From an uncultured Lachnospiraceae bacterium (GTDB lineage Bacteria; Bacillota; Clostridia; Lachnospirales; Lachnospiraceae), in NCBI GenBank assembly GCA_910585635.1, contig CAJUFE010000097.1:1-6506 (forward strand): DNA of 6,506 nt. The letters run 5' to 3'. This document shows, piece by piece, positions 1 through 6,506 of this stretch; positions within the stretch are counted from its first letter, which is position 1, and each line of letters opens with the position of its first letter. The notes below the pieces were generated by a model. It was not told the DNA's origin and did not search any database. It saw only the letters and a list, made by a program, of their open reading frames with translations. The translations under genes and the position numbers were made by a program.

Positions 1-2648
<2,648 letters not shown>

Positions 2649-2701
2649 AAAGAAATAGGGATCAAGAGATAAAGAAATAAGGATCAAGAGATAAAGAAAT
2701 A
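2649..2701. repeat. 22-bp tandem repeat, about 2.4 copies, just after the rpoC stop
   Basis: Two 22-bp units, 2649-2670 and 2671-2692, differ at one position (the tenth base, G or A). They are followed by a partial third copy AAAGAAATA at 2693-2701. The block begins at the base after the rpoC stop codon and ends shortly before the terminator hairpin. It is purine-rich on the plus strand and pyrimidine-rich on the minus strand, so it also provides the U-rich tract read by minus-strand transcription leaving the hairpin. It probably arose by replication slippage; no function is claimed. Confidence 0.85.
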
Positions 2702-2718
2702 CAGAAAGAAATAAAGAA

Positions 2719-2764
2719 CGCGGCGGATGATCGGTGTGGACCGATCGACCGCCGCGTAGTTTTT
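2719..2764 (+). terminator. Rho-independent terminator of rpoC, probably bidirectional
   Basis: The outer stem CGCGGCGG (2719-2726) pairs perfectly with CCGCCGCG (2749-2756). After a 2 x 2 internal loop, the inner stem GATCGGT (2729-2735) pairs with ACCGATC (2740-2746) around a GTGG loop. TAGTTTTT follows at 2757-2764, suiting plus-strand termination. On the minus strand the same hairpin is followed by the U-rich TTCTTTATTTCTTTC, and it lies 31 bp past the stop of the convergent gene, so it can serve both genes. Confidence 0.9.
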
Positions 2765-2797
2765 AGCCTATCAATGGTTTTAGCCTATCAATGGTTT
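2764..2797. repeat. Perfect 17-bp tandem duplication spanning the stop codon of the choline-binding-type gene
   Basis: The unit TAGCCTATCAATGGTTT occurs at 2764-2780 and again, identically and immediately adjacent, at 2781-2797. The right-hand copy contains the minus-strand stop codon TGA (2788-2790) and the His codon before it. The left-hand copy abuts the T-tract of the terminator. Two exact adjacent copies point to a recent slippage duplication. Confidence 0.9.
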
Positions 2798-3894
2798 GAG
2801 CCAGGGCCTCCGGTAAGACCGGCCTCCAGATCTCCGCCGGAGGAGGACGGATGGGAGCTGCCGGAGCCAGGGTTGCCGGAGCCGGAACCGCTGGAACCGG
2901 CCGGACCAGTGGTGGACCCGGGGATCGGGCTGCTTCCGGAGCTGGAGCCTCCTGGGGCGGAGCCGCCGGATGAGCCAGAAGAGCCGGAGGTACCGCCAGG
3001 GCCATTGCTGCTGCCGGAGGAACTGCTGCTGTTCGTGTTGACCACGGTAGCGTTCACCCCGGAAGCGTTCCCACAGGAGCCGTCCGCCGCGAAGGTATAG
3101 CTCTGGCCGTTCAGGGTCAGCGTGGTGTTAGCCGCCATCTTTCCGGTGGCAGGGTCTAAGTAATAGTATCGGCCGTTCACCTGGATCCACCCGGTCAGCA
3201 TATGTCCGGCATTGTTAAAGTAATAATGGGCGCCCCCGATCTCCTTCCAGGTGCGGGCCATCTTCCCGGTGGATAAGTCCATATAATACTTGTTGGTACC
3301 GTCGCTGAGCCATCCGGTCAGCATGCGCCCGTCGCTGTTGAGATAATAATAATCGCCCTTGATCTCCGTCCATCCGGTGGCCATCTTTCCGTCGGAGCCG
3401 AAATAGTACCATTCGTTGTTGATCTGGCGCCAGTCGGAGACCACGCAGCGCCCGTCCTCCCCTTCACGGAAGTAGTACCAGGCATTATCCATAAAACGCC
3501 AGCCCTTCATCATGGACCCATCGCTGCGCATGTAATAGTAGTTGTCCCCGATCTTCAGCCAGCCGTAGACCATGGTGCCATTCTGCAGGTTATAGTAGTA
3601 TTTGTCATCGACCTTGACCCAGCCGGTGGACATCAGACCGTTTTCCTTAAAATAGTACCATTTATCATCGATCTTCTTCCAGCCCAGGGTCATGAGACCG
3701 GTGGACTGGTCCATATAATAATAACCGTCGCTGGTCTGGATCCACCCTTTGCGGATCGAACCATTGTTCTCTACATAGGTCCAGCTGTTCCCGGATTTGG
3801 TCCAGCCTGCTGCCCAGGAATGGGCCGCAGGAGCCAGTGCCAAGAGACCGGCAAGACAAACAGCAGCGGTTGCTTTCCATAGTGTATTTCGCAT
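2788..3894 (-). CDS. Secreted choline-binding-type cell-wall repeat protein with Ser/Gly/Pro-rich tail
   Basis: A predicted exported 368-residue surface protein with no recognisable enzyme domain. Residues 1-29 form a Sec signal peptide: basic MRNTLWK, a hydrophobic core of Ala and Leu, and likely cleavage between 24 and 29. Residues 30-255 are eleven tandem repeats of 20-23 residues with the pattern GW-x(7)-YYY-x(5)-G-x-M, typical of the choline-binding/cell-wall-binding repeat family. A degenerate cap (LNGQSYTFAADGSC) ends near 274. Repeat 6 is the longest and contains Cys150; with Cys274 it is one of only two cysteines in the mature chain. Residues 286-354 are almost only Ser, Gly, Pro, Thr and Asn, and there is no LPXTG anchor. 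The Met at 3894 is chosen because AAAGGAGGG lies 8 nt upstream and the signal peptide then starts properly; extending to 3942 would add 16 polar residues. The upstream neighbour makes activated phosphocholine, which supports choline binding, but related repeats can bind other ligands. Confidence 0.93.
   Translation of the reverse strand: MRNTLWKATAAVCLAGLLALAPAAHSWAAGWTKSGNSWTYVENNGSIRKGWIQTSDGYYYMDQSTGLMTLGWKKIDDKWYYFKENGLMSTGWVKVDDKYYYNLQNGTMVYGWLKIGDNYYYMRSDGSMMKGWRFMDNAWYYFREGEDGRCVVSDWRQINNEWYYFGSDGKMATGWTEIKGDYYYLNSDGRMLTGWLSDGTNKYYMDLSTGKMARTWKEIGGAHYYFNNAGHMLTGWIQVNGRYYYLDPATGKMAANTTLTLNGQSYTFAADGSCGNASGVNATVVNTNSSSSSGSSNGPGGTSGSSGSSGGSAPGGSSSGSSPIPGSTTGPAGSSGSGSGNPGSGSSHPSSSGGDLEAGLTGGPGSNH
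2833..3039 (-). repeat. Low-complexity coding segment for the Ser/Gly/Pro tail
   Basis: This segment encodes residues 286-354 of the repeat protein, a GC-rich run of Gly, Ser, Pro and Thr codons. The coding strand has many short imperfect GGC/TCC-type iterations, so slippage and length variation between strains are likely. Such tails in surface proteins usually act as flexible spacers or as sites of O-linked modification; here that is inference. Confidence 0.75.
3130..3807 (-). repeat. Tandem choline-binding-type repeat array (coding)
   Basis: This segment encodes residues 30-255: eleven consecutive modules of 20, 21, 20, 20, 20, 23, 20, 20, 21, 20 and 21 residues. Each module starts with GW (DW in module 7, TW in module 10) and contains an aromatic triplet or doublet (WYY, YYY, KYY or HYY; TY in module 1). 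In solved choline-binding modules, the Trp and the aromatic residues of successive repeats form the cation-pi cage for the choline headgroup. Those positions are kept in most modules here, so ligand binding is plausible. Confidence 0.85.
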
Positions 3895-3902
3895 GAAGAT
3901 AT

Positions 3903-3911
3903 CCCTCCTTT
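3903..3911 (-). promoter_or_regulatory. Ribosome binding site deciding the start of the repeat protein
   Basis: The minus strand reads AAAGGAGGG here, a near-perfect Shine-Dalgarno sequence 8 nt before the ATG at 3894-3892. It favours the 368-residue form over the longer reading frame that opens at 3942. Confidence 0.9.
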
Positions 3912-4011
3912 GTATCTGCGCGGTCACATCCTCTGGATACACGCCTAACCTTGGCGTCAGATCATCACAGCAGGCCCACGGCCACGCACCCTCCCTTATT
4001 GCCTACCCATA

Positions 4012-4020
4012 AGTATAGCA
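4012..4020 (-). promoter_or_regulatory. Extended -10 promoter of the repeat protein gene
   Basis: The minus strand reads TGCTATACT: a TGn extension followed by TATACT (4017-4012), 5 of 6 matches to the consensus. No good -35 hexamer is seen at 16-18 bp, as is common for extended -10 promoters. Transcription would start near 4005, giving a leader of about 110 nt. That leader contains a weak hairpin (ACGCC 3941-3945 with GGCGT 3953-3957). The gene therefore need not depend on read-through from the kinase gene. Confidence 0.6.
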
Positions 4021-4122
4021 CAAGTAAGGGGAGTTTGCTTAACGTTTTTATTACGATTTTGATAAATATGGAAAAGCCTGTTACTGTTCACGGCTACGCC
4101 GTTCACAGCAACAGAATGCACA

Positions 4123-4147
4123 CAAAATGGGCTGACCGCCCATTTTG
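4123..4147. terminator. Perfect hairpin inside the element, possible weak bidirectional terminator
   Basis: CAAAATGGGC (4123-4132) pairs perfectly with GCCCATTTTG (4138-4147) around the loop TGACC. The A-tract, GC core and T-tract arrangement is symmetric, so both strands could terminate. The T run is only four bases long, which makes termination uncertain. Its place between two minus-strand genes would let it insulate the repeat protein gene from the kinase transcript. Confidence 0.4.
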
Positions 4148-4163
4148 GCGCTGCAACCCTCGG

Positions 4164-4192
4164 GTTTCTTGTGATCTTTGCTCACAAGAAAC
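4164..4192. repeat. Perfect 11-bp inverted repeat (hairpin) inside the element
   Basis: GTTTCTTGTGA (4164-4174) is exactly complementary to TCACAAGAAAC (4182-4192), with the 7-nt loop TCTTTGC. No T-run follows on either strand, so it is not a classical terminator. It is one of the three internal structures of the element. Confidence 0.8.
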
Positions 4193-4205
4193 ACCTCGCG
4201 GGATA

Positions 4206-6008
4206 TTACCTGTGAAAAGTAACAAAAGCCCCATTCGCCAGCTGCCGATATCCGTTCTTGGCGTAACGGTACATGGTGATCGTGTACTCACCGAACTCTT
4301 CGCCCAAGCTACTCTTGTATATGGCCCAGAGGCTCCAGAGGAAGCCGGAGAGTGCCATGAAGGCGGTGACCAGGGCCGTTTCTTCGTTGGTGGGCTGGCG
4401 TTCTAAGTAGGTCTGCAGGAGGGCGGCGGCCTGGCCGGAGTCATAGTAGGAGTAGACGGAGCACATGGCGATGTCTAAGAGGGGGTCGGCCATGCCGGCG
4501 TACTCCCAGTCGATCAGGCGGATCTTGCCGTCCGGTAGGATCAGGAAATTATGGACCACCGGGTCGATATGGCATAGGATATGGGGACGGCCCAAGGCCT
4601 GGATGCGGTCCCAAAGTTCTGTCATCCACGTCTTTACCTCAGGATAGTCCTCAAAGGGGATGCCTCCGTGGGACAGGCATAATCCCTCATAAAACTGGAT
4701 CTGTCCCATCAGGTCAAAGGAATGGGCCACTTTAAGACCGGAGCGGTGGAACCGCCGCAGCAGGTCCATACATCGGGCCATATCCTCTGGGCTCTCGCTG
4801 TCCGCTGTCCGTGCTCCCTCGTAGTACTCGGAGATCTTGTAGCCGTTTTCTCCATTAAAATAGAGGACGCGTTCAGTGATCCCCAGGGGGGCTACCGCGT
4901 CATAGACCGCTTTTTCATGGGTCCGGTCGATCAAAAGCTCGGTACCCGGTCCCGGGATCCGGCAGATATAATGCTTGCCGTCGATCTGGAAAAGGAAGGA
5001 TTTATTGGTCATGCCGGCTTTCAGGCAGCGGATGTGAACGATCTTGGATTCCGGGACCTTGAAGACCTGGGAGACCAGCTCCATGGCTTTGTTATCTGAC
5101 CGGGTCTGGTATCTGGGATCGAAAAGGCGCAGCTCCTCCAGATTTTCAAATTCATAGACCTGGTCCTGGGGCTGGCGGTTCACATACATATCCGGCGCGC
5201 CCTTTTTTCCTTTCAGCAGCTCCAGATACACCTGCTCCCAATAGAACTGCTCCGTGCCGGGCTGGTGGTAATATTGTTCCAGAGCCGGGAAGAACCGTTC
5301 AGAGAAGGCCTTTGAGAAAAAGGCCGGGCCATACATCACCCAGGTATCCTGCCCGCCTACATGGACGTCGGTGATCAGTCCTTTCTTATTATAGGTAAGA
5401 CACCACTCAGAGGTCTCGCCGGGCATATGGACGGCAGAGTACCAGGCGCCGCACTCGTAGGTATGGTACATGTTCCGGCGCATCCAGTTATCGGAGGAAA
5501 GGAGATACATGTTCTTTCTGGCAAAAAGCTTCCGGGCATGGTAGAGGGTGGCTAAGGTGTTCTTGCAGAAATATTCCGGATTATAGAGGAGCTTCACGCC
5601 ATAGCGGTCGATCAGGTATTCAAACTTTTCCTTCAGATAGCCCACCACGATGGTGATATCCCGTATGCCTACCTGATGGAGCTGTTTGATCTGCCGTTCG
5701 ATCATCCGTTCTCCGTAGACCTCCAGGAGCCCCTTGGGCGTTTCAAAGGTAAGGGGGACGAATCGGGAGCCAAAGCCTGCCGCGATAAAGACCGCGCCGT
5801 CCACCCGGTATCCCTCTAAGAGCGCCAGCCCGGAAGGGGTGACCTCGTAGCGCCCGTCATCGGTCTGACGGATATGACCGGCGCTCACACATTCCTTCAT
5901 CAGATTGTTCACAGTTCCCAGGGAGATAAAGAGCCGGTCGGCCAGCTCCCGTTGGGTGATGGCCGGATCCTCCACGATGCTCCGGCATAATAAAGCTTGA
6001 CGATCCAT
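4206..6008 (-). CDS. Winged-helix / phosphocholine cytidylyltransferase (LicC-like) / choline kinase (LicA-like) fusion
   Basis: A 600-residue cytoplasmic protein predicted to phosphorylate choline with ATP and convert phosphocholine to CDP-choline with CTP. Residues 1-68 form a MarR-type winged helix-turn-helix (QRELADRLFISLGTVNNLMK, then a wing ending in VTPSG). Residues 70-300 are the nucleotidyltransferase: glycine loop FIAAGFGSRFVPLT (74-87), PKGLLEVYG (91-99), metal-site SSDN (Asp173), and EW (201-202), FYW (255-257) and YEFE (285-288), which correspond to pneumococcal LicC positions. Residues 325-590 are the kinase: GMTNKSFLF (332-340), CRIPG (349-353), Glu365, the catalytic HIDPVVHN (480-487: His480, Asp482, Asn487) and the metal-binding LIDWEYAG (498-505). 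All key residues are intact. The ATG at 6008 follows AAAGGA by 10 nt. The last five codons and TAA lie inside the adjacent inserted element. The domain calls are strong; choline rather than ethanolamine as substrate is inferred. Confidence 0.94.
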   Translation of the reverse strand: MDRQALLCRSIVEDPAITQRELADRLFISLGTVNNLMKECVSAGHIRQTDDGRYEVTPSGLALLEGYRVDGAVFIAAGFGSRFVPLTFETPKGLLEVYGERMIERQIKQLHQVGIRDITIVVGYLKEKFEYLIDRYGVKLLYNPEYFCKNTLATLYHARKLFARKNMYLLSSDNWMRRNMYHTYECGAWYSAVHMPGETSEWCLTYNKKGLITDVHVGGQDTWVMYGPAFFSKAFSERFFPALEQYYHQPGTEQFYWEQVYLELLKGKKGAPDMYVNRQPQDQVYEFENLEELRLFDPRYQTRSDNKAMELVSQVFKVPESKIVHIRCLKAGMTNKSFLFQIDGKHYICRIPGPGTELLIDRTHEKAVYDAVAPLGITERVLYFNGENGYKISEYYEGARTADSESPEDMARCMDLLRRFHRSGLKVAHSFDLMGQIQFYEGLCLSHGGIPFEDYPEVKTWMTELWDRIQALGRPHILCHIDPVVHNFLILPDGKIRLIDWEYAGMADPLLDIAMCSVYSYYDSGQAAALLQTYLERQPTNEETALVTAFMALSGFLWSLWAIYKSSLGEEFGEYTITMYRYAKNGYRQLANGAFVTFHR

Positions 6009-6018
6009 GATGATCTGG

Positions 6019-6024
6019 TCCTTT
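6019..6024 (-). promoter_or_regulatory. Ribosome binding site of the fusion gene
   Basis: The minus strand reads AAAGGA, 10 nt before the ATG at 6008-6006. It supports that start, which leaves the winged-helix domain complete. Confidence 0.8.
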
Positions 6025-6052
6025 CTTGTTCATAATGAGAGTAGAGCTCGGC

Positions 6053-6082
6053 CGCTCATCCCCTGTTTGATGGGGATGAGCG
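6053..6082. promoter_or_regulatory. Perfect 11-bp inverted repeat in the leader of the fusion gene; candidate operator or RNA hairpin
   Basis: CGCTCATCCCC (6053-6063) and GGGGATGAGCG (6072-6082) are exact inverted repeats separated by 8 bp. The site lies about 28-57 nt downstream of the predicted transcription start and about 45 nt before the start codon. No T-tract follows on either strand, so a terminator is unlikely. It could be an operator bound by a winged-helix dimer, possibly the N-terminal domain of the encoded enzyme, or an RNA structure affecting stability or translation. Confidence 0.6.
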
Positions 6083-6116
6083 TTCAAAAAATAGCTTATT
6101 TGCGATGCATATGAAC

Positions 6117-6144
6117 ATTATAGCAGGTTTTGCAGAGAAATCAA
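6117..6144 (-). promoter_or_regulatory. Promoter of the fusion gene
   Basis: On the minus strand, TTGATT (6144-6139) stands 16 bp before a perfect TATAAT (6122-6117). A TGn extension (TGC, 6125-6123) sits directly in front of the -10. Initiation is expected near 6110, leaving a leader of about 100 nt that contains the 6053-6082 inverted repeat. Confidence 0.85.
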
Positions 6145-6405
6145 GGAGAGATGAAAAAGGCAGCACATGGGAGTATAGGGAGAAATGGGGGATCCGCTCG
6201 AAGGATGTATTGCTATCGATACAATTTAAGAATAAAACTCGACTTCCGTAAGGATTACGTAAGAAAATGCACAGAGAAATGTTATGGCATTTTTCTGCGA
6301 GATGGTTTATACTAGGTATCGTGATGGAGGAGATGATACTTCCACAGAAATTAAGAAAGGTTTTTCATATTTTTATGTTTTTCTTAAAAATATGTCAAAA
6401 AAGTC
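6145..6405. other. Intergenic region between divergent promoters, no convincing gene
   Basis: No frame here has a credible start, ribosome binding site and protein-like composition together. Visible structures are small: a 17-bp near-palindrome at 6209-6225 (centre TATCGATA), a hairpin at 6243-6263 (CTTCCGTA with TACGTAAG, 7 of 8 pairs), AGAAAATGC 6262-6270 facing GCATTTTTCT 6287-6296, and an AT-only inverted repeat TTAAGAAA 6351-6358 with TTTCTTAA 6380-6387. The last 50 bases are rich in A and T tracts and could act as an UP element for the promoter that follows. Confidence 0.6.
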
Positions 6406-6434
6406 TTGATAATTTCAACTATTGGAAGTATAAT
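6406..6434 (+). promoter_or_regulatory. Near-consensus vegetative promoter firing rightwards
   Basis: TTGATA (6406-6411) and a perfect TATAAT (6429-6434) are separated by exactly 17 bp, with A/T tracts upstream. Initiation is expected near 6441. It must drive a gene or RNA beyond the right edge. Confidence 0.88.
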
Positions 6435-6440
6435 AGCCTC

Positions 6441-6506
6441 GTGATGTAAGAGGGACGCCCTGCTCTGCATACGTGATGGTGCAGTGAGCATCGGTAGTCT
6501 CAAAAA
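6441..6506 (+). other. Start of an unidentified leader or RNA, cut by the window edge
   Basis: The first 66 nt downstream of the strong promoter are GC-richer than the DNA before them and can fold. AGA (6449-6451) and GGG (6452-6454) can pair with TCT (6464-6466) and CCC (6458-6460) around an ACG loop. TGCAT (6466-6470) can pair with GTGCA (6479-6483). GAG and CTC near the end could close a third stem. There is no start codon with a ribosome binding site. I do not recognise a riboswitch or stable RNA family, so it may be a structured 5' leader or the beginning of a small RNA. Confidence 0.4.

Larger units (their letters stand above)
4072..4230. mobile_element. MITE-like structured element with terminal inverted repeats and direct-repeat flanks
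   Basis: The left end GTTACTGTTCAC (4080-4091) and the right end GTGAAAAGTAAC (4212-4223) are inverted repeats matching at 11 of 12 positions. AAAAGCC stands directly outside both, at 4072-4078 and 4224-4230, resembling a target-site duplication; one extra T at 4079 leaves the boundary ambiguous by a base. Three internal hairpins fill the roughly 144-bp interior: 4080-4112 (12 of 15 pairs, loop TAC), 4123-4147 (10 perfect pairs) and 4164-4192 (11 perfect pairs). There is no room for a transposase, so it would have to be mobilised in trans. An alternative is a REP-like or RNA-structured intergenic repeat that happens to be flanked by a 7-bp match. Copies elsewhere in the genome would decide. 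Confidence 0.65.

Noticed and set aside
2774..3100. Plus-strand frame encoding a Pro/Glu-rich 108-residue peptide
   Set aside because: It is the antisense of the Ser/Gly/Pro tail; the composition is a mirror of the GC-rich low-complexity codons and there is no ribosome binding site.
2788..3894. Repeat array considered as CRISPR or non-coding tandem repeats
   Set aside because: The 60-69-bp periodicity is explained by protein repeats of 20-23 residues in an intact frame; there are no identical repeats with unique spacers.
3895..3942. Upstream Met extension of the repeat protein
   Set aside because: It would put 16 polar and charged residues before the signal peptide, and the strong Shine-Dalgarno sequence at 3903-3911 lies inside it, correctly spaced for the Met at 3894.
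3951..4406. Plus-strand frame of 151 residues crossing the intergenic region
   Set aside because: It runs through a promoter, the inserted element and the antisense of the kinase C-terminus, and has no protein-like composition.
6053..6082. Inverted repeat read as a transcription terminator
   Set aside because: No T-run follows the stem in either direction, and it lies between a promoter and its gene.
6308..6313. TATACT as a second rightward -10 box
   Set aside because: No acceptable -35 hexamer lies 16-18 bp upstream and there is no TGn extension.
6151..6315. Small basic frame beginning MKKAAHG in the right intergenic region
   Set aside because: The AAGGAG before the ATG is only about 2 nt away, too close to work, and the composition is not protein-like.
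6324..6449. Short frame beginning MEEMILPQK, considered as a small hydrophobic peptide or toxin
   Set aside because: There is no correctly spaced ribosome binding site, and the frame runs through the strong promoter at 6406-6434, whose bases explain its AT-rich codons.

Overview
The window looks like chromosome from a GC-rich member of the Clostridia, most likely a Lachnospiraceae-type gut Firmicute. This is inferred from three things: an RNA polymerase beta' subunit without the large trigger-loop insertion of Proteobacteria and with a very acidic C-terminal tail, strong AGGAGG-type ribosome binding sites, and choline-binding-type cell-wall repeats. No species can be named from the sequence alone.

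Layout. Positions 1-2648 (+) hold the C-terminal three quarters of rpoC; its N-terminus lies outside the window. A GC-rich hairpin at 2719-2764 ends it and probably also serves the gene converging from the right. Short tandem duplications flank the hairpin on both sides. Positions 2788-3894 (-) encode a secreted protein made almost entirely of about 12 choline-binding-type repeats, followed by a Ser/Gly/Pro-rich tail. Positions 4206-6008 (-) encode a 600-residue three-domain protein: an N-terminal winged helix-turn-helix, a LicC-like CTP:phosphocholine cytidylyltransferase and a LicA-like choline kinase. Each minus-strand gene has its own extended -10 promoter. Between them, at about 4080-4223, is a compact structured element with terminal inverted repeats and flanking AAAAGCC direct repeats. 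It looks like a MITE-type insertion and supplies the last five codons and the stop of the kinase gene. Positions 6145-6405 contain no convincing gene. A near-consensus promoter at 6406-6434 (+) starts a transcript that leaves the window.

How the genes fit together (inference). The kinase domain would phosphorylate imported choline and the cytidylyltransferase domain would activate it to CDP-choline, so one polypeptide would carry both soluble steps that supply phosphocholine to surface polymers. The neighbouring secreted repeat protein is of a type that binds phosphocholine-decorated envelopes. The pair therefore looks like a small phosphocholine module, one gene helping to make the ligand and the other a possible binder of it. 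The DNA-binding domain fused to the enzyme, and an 11-bp perfect inverted repeat in that gene's own leader, suggest choline- or nucleotide-responsive autoregulation. This is the most interesting testable idea in the window. No choline transporter (LicB) or phosphocholine transferase (LicD) is present here.
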